Shown here piece after piece: positions 7,836 to 14,745 of a stretch of DNA of 14,745 nt (position 1 is its first letter; the number at the start of each line of letters is the position of its first letter). A program made the translations under genes and the position numbers. The stretch is from Acetatifactor sp. (lineage in GTDB: Bacteria; Bacillota; Clostridia; Lachnospirales; Lachnospiraceae): NCBI GenBank assembly GCA_016293615.1, contig JAEDDX010000059.1:1-14745 (forward strand), read 5' to 3'. The notes below the pieces were generated by a model. The model saw only the letters and a list, made by a program, of their open reading frames with translations. It was not told the origin of the DNA and did no database searches.

Positions 7836-8360
7836 CTATTTTCCGGGATAGCAGATAGCGGACTCCAGGCGATAGCCCTGAATCAGTTCTCTTCCCTTGA
7901 GTCCTGCCAGCTCGATCAATACAACGACACCCGCCACTACGCCGCCGAGGCTCTCGATCAGCCTGATCATTGCCTCAGTGGTTCCGCCGGTCGCAATCAG
8001 GTCATCTACGATCAATACTCTCTGGCCGGGCTTGATGCTGTCCTTGTGCATCTCGATGGTTGCCTTACCATATTCCAGGTCGTAAGAGATGGAAACCGTC
8101 TCTCTGGGGAGCTTGCCGGCCTTGCGGATCGGAATAAAGGGTTTGTTGTTATTATAAGCAATGGGCGTTCCGAAAATGAATCCTCTGGATTCCGGTCCCA
8201 CCACCACATCATACTCAAGGTCGCTGATTTTCTCCTGCATGGTGTCAATTGCAAGGCGCAATCCTTCCGCATCCTGCAGAACACTTGTCACATCACGGAA
8301 AATAATACCCTCCTCCGGGAAATCCGGAATACTTACTACATATTCTTCCAGTTTTTTCAT
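7836..8360 (-). CDS. apt: Adenine phosphoribosyltransferase
   Basis: A 174-residue type I phosphoribosyltransferase that converts adenine and PRPP to AMP (purine salvage, cytoplasm). The PRPP-binding motif VLIVDDLIATGGT lies at 115-127, VVGPESRGF at 53-61 and the early IPDFPEEGIIFRD motif at 11-23, all diagnostic of Apt. The length is normal for the family. AAGGGGG lies 7 bases ahead of the ATG. A consensus promoter lies about 70 bases upstream, so apt leads the apt-rel-hydrolase-(hemZ) operon; linkage of apt and rel is common in Firmicutes. Confidence 0.96.
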   Translation of the reverse strand: MKKLEEYVVSIPDFPEEGIIFRDVTSVLQDAEGLRLAIDTMQEKISDLEYDVVVGPESRGFIFGTPIAYNNNKPFIPIRKAGKLPRETVSISYDLEYGKATIEMHKDSIKPGQRVLIVDDLIATGGTTEAMIRLIESLGGVVAGVVVLIELAGLKGRELIQGYRLESAICYPGK

Positions 8361-8427
8361 CCTTTAACCCCCTTATCCGGTGAATTCCGAGCAAAAAACA
8401 GTCATGCTCATTTATCTTTATCGAAAT

Positions 8428-8456
8428 ATTATATATTCTTTTCTTCCCGTTGTCAA
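8428..8456 (-). promoter_or_regulatory. Consensus sigma-A promoter of the apt-rel operon
   Basis: On the minus strand TTGACA (8451-8456) and TATAAT (8428-8433) are both perfect hexamers with exactly 17 bases between them. The leader to the apt start is about 60 bases. It points away from the accessory region on its right. Confidence 0.9.
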
Positions 8457-8482
8457 AATAAAAACAGGACTCTTTTTTACAA

Positions 8483-8638
8483 AAAGAAACAATTCAGCTT
8501 ACGACGGATATTATCCCAGATACTGCAAGCTACGGTGTAAAAATCAGTGGTGACAGTATGGAACCGGAATTTGAAGATGGACAGATTGCCTGGGTATTAA
8601 AGCAGGATACAGTTGAAAATGGAGAATACTTACAATAA
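8483..8638 (+). pseudogene. C-terminal fragment of an S24 (LexA/CI-like) repressor
   Basis: The reading frame gives IIPDTASYGVKISGDSMEPE, continuing FEDGQIAWVLKQDTVENGEYLQ and a stop. GDSMEP is the serine-nucleophile motif of S24 peptidase-domain repressors such as CI-type phage and mobile-element regulators. The match starts without an ATG, has no helix-turn-helix domain and breaks off just after VENGE, where the family normally continues (GDIGIFYLNG-like, with the catalytic Lys further on). It is therefore a remnant. Its 5' end touches the apt promoter region. Confidence 0.7.
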
Positions 8639-8714
8639 ACAAGTCCTTATTTACGGACAGCATATGAAGTATCCTTGTTACCATAAAAAGAGTATCAGAA
8701 AGTAGGTGTTTGCT

Positions 8715-8861
8715 ATGGCGGTCATTAATCACCTGAAAACAATTCGTGAAGAACGGGGGCTTCTACAAGAGGATTTAGCCTCTGCCACAGGGTTCCGGAG
8801 CACTGACTTCGGTCGGTGCTCTTCTAATTATCAGCCTGATCAATTCTCAAAACCACCCTAA
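8715..8861 (+). pseudogene. Truncated XRE-type helix-turn-helix regulator start
   Basis: The ATG at 8715, with AGGTG 6 bases upstream, opens a 48-codon frame. The first ~28 residues (HLKTIREERGLLQEDLASAT and the next few) are the opening of an XRE/Cro helix-turn-helix domain. From 8798 the frame enters the hairpin and then the 3' end of the nucleotidyltransferase gene on the other strand, and loses all family resemblance. The gene was evidently cut at this junction. It lies downstream of the S24 fragment, the reverse of the HTH-S24 domain order, so the two need not come from one gene. Confidence 0.6.
8798..8821. terminator. Strong hairpin with TTCG loop at the cassette end
   Basis: Arms 8798-8807 and 8812-8821 pair over 10 positions with one wobble around the loop TTCG, closed by C-G on the plus strand (a cTTCGg tetraloop). 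It begins 2 bases past the nucleotidyltransferase stop. No good T tract follows on either strand (TTCTAATT on plus; none on minus), so it may end the minus-strand cassette or protect its 3' end rather than be a classical terminator. Confidence 0.55.
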
Positions 8862-10023
8862 TATCCCTCATCATTTCCCTCCAATGCTGTAATACTCCCC
8901 TTACCATTCGGAATATCACAAAAAAAGGTATGAATATTCTGGTCTTATATATAAATGGATGGTATGCTTTGTAATAAGACATGGGTGGAAACAGTCTGCC
9001 AATGATATATTTCACTTTCGTATTCTTCGTTATCCTGTCCTCATTCCCCTGTATTTTATGGAGCTTTTTGTCAATTTCGGATTGTAAGTTTCCGTAGGTT
9101 CCTGCTAACATACTGTCGCAAAGCATACTGTTTTCTTCCCTGTTTAGCCGGCTTACAGCCTCACCATTTCCAAATATCTTCATGGAAACACTGCGGAAGG
9201 TCTTTTCAAATGCAAGGACACCCAGCTTATCCAGTTCTCCCTCAATATAGCTCCAGTCCAGGTTCTTGGCATTTTGATAGACATAAGAGTCCACAAAGTA
9301 GCGGATTCCGGTGCCGCACCCGTCAAAGTGCTTGAAGGTATGGAGAATAAAATAGATATAAAAATCTTCATCGGTAAAAGAGTATTGATAAGTCTCCTCC
9401 TCCATCTTCAGTCTTAACGTGATATCTTTATAGTAATCTGCCCATACCTCATTATGCGCCTCTCGAAACAGCGAGGTATGCATCTCAAAATTATAGACAG
9501 GCTCCTTCTCATATACATCATTATTCTCTTTTGCGTAGGAAATCACTTCATAGCCTTCCCTGACAAAATAATCCTTAACAGCCGCTTCATACTCTGCATC
9601 AAACAAAATATCGTTATCAGCCATCTGACGCATTTCCTGTTTGGGATACAGGTCTTTTAAAATCGCACCTTTCAGGGGCATATACCAGATATGCTCTGCA
9701 TCCATGTATTGAAACAGTTTCTTTCTCGCTGCATCTAACATCAGATTCTTGCGCAGTGCTTTATCCCTTGTCTCCTTCCATTTTGTAAGCACAGAAACAA
9801 CTGTATCGTCCTTTGCCAAGGCACGCAGCCCTTCCCCTGTGCTACTTCCAAGCAGCTCCAGCGCATCATAGGTAATCGCTGCAAGGGTATGGCGTTGGGC
9901 ATAACGATAGAGAGCAGTAAGGTTCATTTCACAAACTTTGTCTTTATCCGGTGTCTGATTGTGGAGTGCACAGGTAATCAGATAAAGCATATCCTCCCCT
10001 GTCTTATCAATCTCCTTTTTCAT
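8824..10023 (-). CDS. Nuc_transf_5-type nucleotidyltransferase family protein
   Basis: A ~399-residue protein of the uncharacterised nucleotidyltransferase group found with HprK-related kinases and PqqD proteins. The key stretch is MPLKGAILKDLYPKQEMRQM followed by ADNDILF: the KGxxLxxxYPxxxxR...D.D core of the fold, with the likely metal ligands in DND. The rest is helical and charged, with no membrane segment until a hydrophobic stretch near the C-terminus (IFIPFFVIFRMV). The start ATG at 10023 is preferred over the one at 10059 because AGGAGAAGGAAC precedes it directly; this gives a 17-base overlap with the ABC gene and implies translational coupling. Its role in the cassette is unknown; a nucleotidylation or other tailoring step is possible. 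Confidence 0.75.
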   Translation of the reverse strand: MKKEIDKTGEDMLYLITCALHNQTPDKDKVCEMNLTALYRYAQRHTLAAITYDALELLGSSTGEGLRALAKDDTVVSVLTKWKETRDKALRKNLMLDAARKKLFQYMDAEHIWYMPLKGAILKDLYPKQEMRQMADNDILFDAEYEAAVKDYFVREGYEVISYAKENNDVYEKEPVYNFEMHTSLFREAHNEVWADYYKDITLRLKMEEETYQYSFTDEDFYIYFILHTFKHFDGCGTGIRYFVDSYVYQNAKNLDWSYIEGELDKLGVLAFEKTFRSVSMKIFGNGEAVSRLNREENSMLCDSMLAGTYGNLQSEIDKKLHKIQGNEDRITKNTKVKYIIGRLFPPMSYYKAYHPFIYKTRIFIPFFVIFRMVRGVLQHWREMMRDIRVVLRIDQADN

Positions 10024-11674
10024 GTTCCTTCTCCTCTCCAAAATGTATCTGTCTGTCACACACCGCCAACGCTGCCGGTCTGTGGGTTACGATGATGACG
10101 GTCTTATCTGTCATGGACTTAATATTTTCAAGTACTTTTCTCTCAGTATCCGCATCCAGTGCAGAAGTTGCCTCATCCAGTATCAGTATGGGACTTTCTG
10201 AAAAGATTGCCCTTGCGATGGCGAGGCGCTGCATCTGCCCTTCCGAAAGCCCAAGTCCCCGTTCTCCAAGAAGCGTATCTGCTCCTCTTGGCAGTTCACT
10301 TACAAAATCACAACAGGCAAGGCTAAGGGCGTTATTTATCCGCTTCTCATTGCCCTGCTCTCCGGGGTCAGCAAATGCCACCACACTGCGGATGGTTCCA
10401 CTCATTAAGTGATTGCCCTGTGGCACATAGGCAAAGAGTCTTTTATAGTTTTCATCCGGAGTAATGCCGCCTGCCTGCGGCTTGTATAATCCTAACAAGA
10501 GCTTTAGCACCGTGCTCTTGCCGCAGCCGGAAGCCCCGGTAAATGCCACAAATTCTCCCTTACGGACGGTCAGGGAATAATCACGGAGCACTTCATTATC
10601 TTCCTCGTAGGAAAAGTCCACATGGTTCATGCTAAGTGCCTCAAATCGGTTTTCATAGTAGTCCTTTACCTCTTCCAGCGACAAAGACTCCTTTTTCCCG
10701 GACTTAAAACCTTCCGCTTCCATCAGCCTTTCGGCACTGGCTGTCATGGCAAAATACTTTGGAAGATAGCCGGTAATATTGGCAAAAGGATTTTGTATCT
10801 GGCTGATCAGCTGAAGCAAAGCCATAAAGGTTCCGTAGGTCATAGTCCCGTTATAGATTCCAAATGCTCCATATACTGCACCCACTACATAGGCTCCATT
10901 CATAACACCGCCAAAGCCGATGTTGCAGATATTGGAAAAATGATTCTTTTTCATGCGAGCCGTTTTATGGTCTGCCATAGTGCTTTCCGCCTGCAAGACA
11001 CTTTCCTCTTCCCTGTCAAAAGCCTTTACAATCATCAGACTGCCCAGATGCTCCTGCAGAAAGATTCGGACAATGCCGTCCTTTTCCTGCATCCTTTTGT
11101 GGAGCTTCTTTAATCTCTTGCGGAATGTATAGGTCAGGAGAACAAGCAGAATCCCGCCCGGTACAAGAATATAGAAAAACTTCGGCACCATCATCAGAAT
11201 CACCACAAGAGCACCTGCCATTCTGGTCATCATGCCTGCCACTCCCGGTACAATGGTAGCAAGTCCTTCCGCTACCACCACCGTATCTGAGGTAAGGCGG
11301 TTCATCCATTCCCCGGAATGCACAGCTGTCACTTCCCCGTAATCCCTCATCAGAAGTTCACGAAAGAGTCGTTTCTTAAAGGCATTCTCATAGGTTGCCT
11401 TGGAAAATTCCTCTAAGAAACGAAGCAGAGCCCGAAGGGCAATCTGTCCCACCACAAGGGAAGCAAATAAAAGGATATGTAATATCATCCCGTCCTTATC
11501 GTGGGATACGGCAGCATCTATGATTCCCCGAAGCAAAAGGGCATAAAAAACACTGCTGATACCGAGAACCATCTGCACCAGCAGTAAAATAACAATATAC
11601 AATTTGCCACGACCTGCCACCCGGCTGATGAAGCGAAGGGCAGTGGTCTGATTGTCCTTTTTATTCTCTTTCAT
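10007..11674 (-). CDS. ABC transporter, fused membrane and ATPase domains (peptide-type exporter)
   Basis: A 555-residue half-transporter of the exporter type. The membrane domain (about 1-310) shows paired hydrophobic helices near 25-50, 62-82, 140-180 and 255-295. The ATPase domain has Walker A GASGCGKST (380-388), Q-loop YVPQ (Q419), signature LSEGQ (476-480), Walker B ILILDEATSALD and the H-loop IIVTHRP (H531). There is no N-terminal C39 leader peptidase, so cleavage of any peptide cargo must come from elsewhere; the S26-like peptidase just upstream is the obvious partner. The ribosome binding site is modest (AGGACAGAAAG, some bases away from the ATG). It would act as a homodimer in the cell membrane. 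The cargo is not identifiable here. Confidence 0.88.
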   Translation of the reverse strand: MKENKKDNQTTALRFISRVAGRGKLYIVILLLVQMVLGISSVFYALLLRGIIDAAVSHDKDGMILHILLFASLVVGQIALRALLRFLEEFSKATYENAFKKRLFRELLMRDYGEVTAVHSGEWMNRLTSDTVVVAEGLATIVPGVAGMMTRMAGALVVILMMVPKFFYILVPGGILLVLLTYTFRKRLKKLHKRMQEKDGIVRIFLQEHLGSLMIVKAFDREEESVLQAESTMADHKTARMKKNHFSNICNIGFGGVMNGAYVVGAVYGAFGIYNGTMTYGTFMALLQLISQIQNPFANITGYLPKYFAMTASAERLMEAEGFKSGKKESLSLEEVKDYYENRFEALSMNHVDFSYEEDNEVLRDYSLTVRKGEFVAFTGASGCGKSTVLKLLLGLYKPQAGGITPDENYKRLFAYVPQGNHLMSGTIRSVVAFADPGEQGNEKRINNALSLACCDFVSELPRGADTLLGERGLGLSEGQMQRLAIARAIFSESPILILDEATSALDADTERKVLENIKSMTDKTVIIVTHRPAALAVCDRQIHFGEEKEHEKGD

Positions 11675-11720
11675 ATTATCTTTCTGTCCTGCCGCTGTCG
11701 CAGGGTATATATTACATCCA

Positions 11721-12167
11721 TTATTTATCTTTTCTTCTCCATATACGGGAACACTTTAGCCATATTTTTTTCATCAGTATTCTAATCCGGTATGGCTTGC
11801 ACCAAAATAAAACATACAGCTTATAAAGTCTGCTGTCTGCCTCGTACTTCTTTCCATTCCGTATAAATCCGGTCATCACACCGATGACAGCGTCTTTTGG
11901 AATGTTTCTCTCAATCCCGATACAGTTATCCCCTAAGATGTCGTAACTATTGTCACGAACCTGTATCACTCTATGAAGTACATAACTTTCCGGTGGCCTT
12001 TTGTACAGAACCACATCCCATTTCTTACAGGTTTCATACTCACCCACTGCCCTTACGATAAAGGCATCCCTGCCCTGCTTCAAAAGGGGCAGCATACTGG
12101 TTCCGGTGTTTTTATAGGTCAGAGTTCCGTATCGTTTCAGGTATTCTTCGTAAGTGGTCTTACTCAT
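11721..12167 (-). CDS. S24/S26-family peptidase, signal-peptidase-like with Ser/His/Asp site
   Basis: A 148-residue peptidase of the signal peptidase I fold. The nucleophile motif is TGTSMLPLL with S24. The second catalytic position is His rather than Lys (YVLHRVIQV, H65), and an Asp follows in ILGDNC (D80). This Ser/His/Asp set is that of the SipW/ER-type branch of S26 rather than the bacterial LepB Ser/Lys dyad. No N-terminal membrane anchor precedes the active site; the C-terminal ~35 residues are hydrophobic and very basic, so membrane association through that end is possible. The ATG overlaps the PqqD stop by 8 bases and has GGAG 6 bases upstream. It may cleave the leader of a peptide substrate, which is inference from the neighbours. 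Confidence 0.8.
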   Translation of the reverse strand: MSKTTYEEYLKRYGTLTYKNTGTSMLPLLKQGRDAFIVRAVGEYETCKKWDVVLYKRPPESYVLHRVIQVRDNSYDILGDNCIGIERNIPKDAVIGVMTGFIRNGKKYEADSRLYKLYVLFWCKPYRIRILMKKIWLKCSRIWRRKDK

Positions 12168-12417
12168 CTAAAGCTCCAACTTTCCTAAGCTTCTCTATCA
12201 CATCTGACACATCCTTTGCAAGTACATCCTTCGGTGCATCATACTTTTCAAACATAGCTTCCACGATTTTCTCCTGCGTGGTTTCTTCCTTTAAACACTC
12301 CACGATAAATGCTGCCGTCTTGTTACTGCGGATCAGTCCCGCAAAGGAACTGCTTGTATCCAACAAAATCTGTTCTCCATCACTATCGTGGGTAATATAG
12401 GTGTCTTTTAACTTCAT
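12160..12417 (-). CDS. PqqD-like peptide chaperone (RiPP recognition element type)
   Basis: An 85-residue protein of the PqqD family, which binds leader peptides and hands them to modifying enzymes. The family pattern is seen in LLDTSSSFAGLIRSNKTAAF, then VECLKEETTQEKIVEAMFE and a C-terminal helix ending in KLRKVGALDE. It has an excellent ribosome binding site (AAAGGAG). It is coupled to the downstream peptidase by an 8-base overlap. With the HprK-related kinase and the nucleotidyltransferase it makes up a set also seen near exosortase loci (HprK-rel/PqqD) and phospho-lasso-peptide loci. No precursor gene is next to it. Confidence 0.8.
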   Translation of the reverse strand: MKLKDTYITHDSDGEQILLDTSSSFAGLIRSNKTAAFIVECLKEETTQEKIVEAMFEKYDAPKDVLAKDVSDVIEKLRKVGALDE

Positions 12418-12477
12418 TCCTTTCTCCTTTCGCAGTACATTTCACATAATTTCTTTTCAATTCCTAGTGGTTCCCAT

Positions 12478-13767
12478 TTACATATTAATCAAATCTTCAT
12501 TTAAGAGGAAATCATACAATCCCAAATGTACAATTCCATCCTCATCCGTCCAAGGCTTCATGGATGACTTTGACACCACTATTTTCTTAAAAAAATCCCT
12601 TGTACCCAATAATGGTCTTAACTCTATTTTAGCTTTTACAGGATCACTCATACTTAATGCTGATTGAATATAGTATTTCTTTGCACCTCGATTCACAACA
12701 AAGTCAATTTCACATGCAACCTTGTGTCGATTACCGGCTTCATCATTTTCATAGACCTCAACCACACCGACATCCACAGAATAACCTCTGGTAATCAGCT
12801 CGTTATAAATAATGTTTTCCATGATATGAGTTTCTTCCTGTTGTCTTAAATTCAGCCGGACATTACGAAGCCCTATATCTGTACAGTAATACTTTGAGGG
12901 ATAGGAAAAATACTTCTTCCCTTTTACATCATATCTCTTTGAACAACGGAACAGGAAAGATTCCTCTAAATACTCCAAATATCTTGATATTGTCGGACTT
13001 GCCACTTTTATATTCTTGACAGTCTGTAATGTATTGGCAATCTTTGTAGCATTTGTAAGCGAACCAATGGAAGAACACAAATCATCGGTAAGCTCTCCGA
13101 GAACATCCGGCATCTCGATTTTGTATCGTTCAATGATGTCCTTAAAATATACCTCCGTGAACAGCGTAGAAAGATACTTGTATTTTTCGTCATCTGTCTT
13201 TTTGCTGATGACCAATGGCATTCCACCATATAAGGCATATTCTTCATAAGCTTCGCTCTTATCTCCGCCTACAAAATCATAATACTCCTTGAAGGATAAC
13301 GGGTACACTTCCACAACATCCCCGCGACCTCTGAACTCTGTCATGACATCTTTTGACAGCATCTTTGAATTACTGCCGGTCACATAAATATCAACATTAC
13401 GGAGTCTTAAAAGTCCATTCAATACATCGTACAGTTTTATTTCACCCGGATTTCTGAATTCCTCTTGCGTAATCGCATACTGTACCTCATCTATCATAAT
13501 GTAATACATACTTTCCTTATCCGTAATTTTAGACCTTATGAACCTGGATAATTCAGCCGGTTCACGATACATAGCATTTGTGTCATCATCCAATGCTATG
13601 TCAATAATCTGTTCCGCCTTTACTCCCTGTGAAATCAGATGATCATAAAAAATATGGAAAAGCAGATAACTCTTTCCGCATCTTCTAATTCCGGTAATAA
13701 CCTTGATAAGGCCATTTTCCTTTCGACTAATTAACTGATTCAGGTATCTGTCTCTTTTAATATGCAT
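12478..13767 (-). CDS. AAA (AAA_14) ATPase with DUF4143 domain
   Basis: A ~429-residue ATPase of the widespread AAA_14/DUF4143 group. Numbered from the start used here, Walker A GIRRCGKSY lies near 26-34, Walker B YIMIDEVQ near 89-96, an arginine-rich sensor region follows (MTEFRGRGDVVEVYPLSFKE), and the C-terminal nuclease-like DUF4143 part has CEIDFVVNR. The function of the family is unsettled; these are often lone genes in accessory DNA. The ATG at 13767 is preferred because GGAG lies 9 bases upstream; an ATG at 13782 would add five residues but has no ribosome binding site. The gene has its own promoter and interrupts the run between the kinase and PqqD genes, so it may be an independent insertion. 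Confidence 0.85.
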   Translation of the reverse strand: MHIKRDRYLNQLISRKENGLIKVITGIRRCGKSYLLFHIFYDHLISQGVKAEQIIDIALDDDTNAMYREPAELSRFIRSKITDKESMYYIMIDEVQYAITQEEFRNPGEIKLYDVLNGLLRLRNVDIYVTGSNSKMLSKDVMTEFRGRGDVVEVYPLSFKEYYDFVGGDKSEAYEEYALYGGMPLVISKKTDDEKYKYLSTLFTEVYFKDIIERYKIEMPDVLGELTDDLCSSIGSLTNATKIANTLQTVKNIKVASPTISRYLEYLEESFLFRCSKRYDVKGKKYFSYPSKYYCTDIGLRNVRLNLRQQEETHIMENIIYNELITRGYSVDVGVVEVYENDEAGNRHKVACEIDFVVNRGAKKYYIQSALSMSDPVKAKIELRPLLGTRDFFKKIVVSKSSMKPWTDEDGIVHLGLYDFLLNEDLINM

Positions 13768-13780
13768 ACGCACCATCTCC

Positions 13781-13891
13781 ATTTTAAACTGCGGTGCAAA
13801 GTCACCTTACTTTAATATGATTGTAGTATAAGCATGATAGAATAACAAGTTTTATTTTAAACTTTGGTGCAAAATCACCCAACTTTAATAT
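13781..13891. repeat. Two imperfect 38-base direct repeats flanking the ATPase promoter
   Basis: Copy 1 is 13781-13818 and copy 2 is 13854-13891; 33 of 38 positions are identical at an offset of 73 bases. Each begins ATTTTAAACT, carries a GGTG/CACC dyad (GGTGCAAAGTCACC and GGTGCAAAATCACC) and ends ACTTTAATAT. The dyad and the placement around the promoter suggest operators. No third copy is seen at the 3' side of the ATPase gene. Confidence 0.8.
13820..13848 (-). promoter_or_regulatory. Promoter of the DUF4143 ATPase gene
   Basis: On the minus strand TTGTTA (13843-13848) and TACAAT (13820-13825) are separated by 17 bases. The element sits exactly between two copies of a 38-base repeat, one upstream of the -35 and one in the transcript leader. 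Confidence 0.6.
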
Positions 13892-13901
13892 ATTATTTTC
13901 T

Positions 13902-14666
13902 TTACTTCGAAAACTTATACCCCTGCATCCCTTCATAAGCCACCTTTGCAGCCTCCGGCTCCATGTTGCAGGAAAGCCGATAGATTGGCACAGCTTCCAT
14001 CAGTCTGTCTATCAGTTCCATTGTCTTTAGGGCACTTGCGGGATGACTGCTCTTATGTGTCTGCTGGACCATCATAGGGTAGGCACTCCGCAGCTGTTCC
14101 TTTGAATCCAGCCTTACAATATGATTCCTTGCCGCCCTTTCTAAGATACAGATACCCTTTAAAGGTACAGATGTATTGGTGCTGAGTCTGTGCTTGCCGT
14201 CCCAAGGTGTACCATAGGCAATCACACCCTCTTTCGTAATCTGTAGCAGGGGCTTATCGTCATTGACCATCACAGCCCTGTCGCCAAAGGTTTCCCGCCA
14301 GAGTCTCGCGTGGGTGGACTTGCCGGTGCCGGACTTGGCGGTAAAGAGATAGCCGAATCCATCCACTGCAATGACAGAACCATGAAAGAGGATGGTATCG
14401 TAGGATAACATCTGCTCGGCAATCTTACGGTAGACCGCAAGGGTTTCCAAGTATTCGTCCGTGAAATAGCGGATGGGGATACCTTCTTTTCTATCCTCTG
14501 CAGCAGACTTGGCGCGTTCAAATTCAATATCCGACTGGGTTATTCTAACCTTAAAATCAGGAATACCATCTGTTATATAAGATTTACAGTAATCTGCAAT
14601 ATAGTCGTACAGTGGTGATATTTCTATAATCTTCCCTGCAATTTTAACTGTAATAATATTATCCAC
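13902..14666 (-). CDS. HprK-related serine kinase-like protein
   Basis: A 254-residue protein related to HPr kinase/phosphorylase. The P-loop is TAKSGTGKSTHARLW (Walker A about 110-117), followed by the acidic motif VNDDKP (134-139) and GTPWDGKH (152-159), typical of the HprK-related kinases linked to PqqD proteins and not of true HprK, which has an N-terminal regulatory domain and acts on HPr. Members tied to lasso-peptide loci phosphorylate the peptide; that role here is inference. The start is GTG at 14666, with AAGGA 7 bases upstream, and overlaps the end of the upstream gene by 8 bases. Confidence 0.8.
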   Translation of the reverse strand: MDNIITVKIAGKIIEISPLYDYIADYCKSYITDGIPDFKVRITQSDIEFERAKSAAEDRKEGIPIRYFTDEYLETLAVYRKIAEQMLSYDTILFHGSVIAVDGFGYLFTAKSGTGKSTHARLWRETFGDRAVMVNDDKPLLQITKEGVIAYGTPWDGKHRLSTNTSVPLKGICILERAARNHIVRLDSKEQLRSAYPMMVQQTHKSSHPASALKTMELIDRLMEAVPIYRLSCNMEPEAAKVAYEGMQGYKFSK

Positions 14667-14745
14667 GTTTTTTCCTTTTTATCAGTATTCCTGCGACAAC
14701 TGAAATAAGCAGTAAGGCTGCGGCTCCTATCACAGCAAAGATAAG
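14659..14745 (-). CDS. C-terminus of a membrane-anchored protein (partial, enters from right edge)
   Basis: The last 28 residues of a gene that starts beyond the window. They form one hydrophobic helix (IFAVIGAAALLLISVVAGIL) and a short basic end (IKRKKRG). This is the tail form of a single-pass or sortase-anchored surface protein, but the region where a sorting motif would lie is outside the window. It overlaps the kinase start by 8 bases, so it is in the same operon and could be the substrate or a partner of the cassette. Confidence 0.65.
   Translation of the reverse strand, partial: LIFAVIGAAALLLISVVAGILIKRKKRG

Noticed and set aside
7824..8540. 238-codon plus-strand ORF opposite apt
   Set aside because: It covers apt in antisense and runs through the apt promoter; the translation looks random.
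8544..8732. 62-codon minus-strand ORF in the scar region
   Set aside because: It is antisense to the S24 fragment and has no ribosome binding site or family resemblance.
12418..12477. Possible promoter for pqqD (TTGAAA, 17-base spacer, TACTGC)
   Set aside because: The -10 hexamer is poor and the region is AT-rich; the match is not better than chance.
1..14745. CRISPR array, tRNA, rRNA or riboswitch
   Set aside because: No regularly spaced repeats, cloverleaf or recognised riboswitch core was seen on reading both strands.

Overview
The window looks like a chromosomal segment of an anaerobic, low-to-mid GC Firmicute, most likely a Lachnospiraceae-type Clostridium. Reasons: a HemZ-type radical-SAM gene, an apt-rel-MBL hydrolase-hemZ run, a bifunctional Rel with the RFKD motif, strong AGGAG-type ribosome binding sites, and a cyclic-peptide agr quorum-sensing locus. 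The genus assignment is inference; no rRNA or tRNA gene is visible.

Region 1 (1-3182) is an agr-like quorum-sensing locus in an unusual layout. A short gene for a thiolactone autoinducer peptide (agrD, 195-362, minus strand) is divergent from an agrC-agrA-agrB operon on the plus strand (555-3182). The roughly 190-base gap between them carries two opposing promoters and three copies of an AACTATAT element. Downstream of agrD, the start of a secreted or membrane protein gene runs off the left edge. Functionally, AgrB (H77/C84 protease) would process the AgrD precursor, AgrC would sense the cyclic product, and AgrA (LytTR) would feed back on the divergent promoters.

Region 2 (3239-8456) is a visibly more GC-rich housekeeping run on the minus strand: apt, rel, MBL-fold hydrolase, hemZ. 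It is read from a consensus sigma-A promoter (TTGACA, 17-base spacer, TATAAT) upstream of apt. A GC-rich hairpin lies between the hydrolase and hemZ.

Region 3 (about 8483-8821) is a scar: a C-terminal fragment of an S24 (LexA/CI-like) repressor, then the first ~28 codons of an XRE-type helix-turn-helix gene, then a strong hairpin with a TTCG loop.

Region 4 (8824-14745) is an accessory cassette on the minus strand. In transcription order it holds the membrane-anchored C-terminus of a protein running in from the right edge, an HprK-related kinase, an AAA/DUF4143 ATPase with its own promoter flanked by two ~38-base repeats, a PqqD-like peptide chaperone, an S26 signal-peptidase-like protease with a Ser/His/Asp set (S24/H65/D80), an ABC exporter, and a Nuc_transf_5-type nucleotidyltransferase. 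The kinase, PqqD and nucleotidyltransferase set, together with a peptidase and an exporter, suggests maturation and export of a modified peptide. No precursor peptide or cyclase is visible here; both may lie beyond the right edge. This cassette and the split agr locus are the two items most worth following up.
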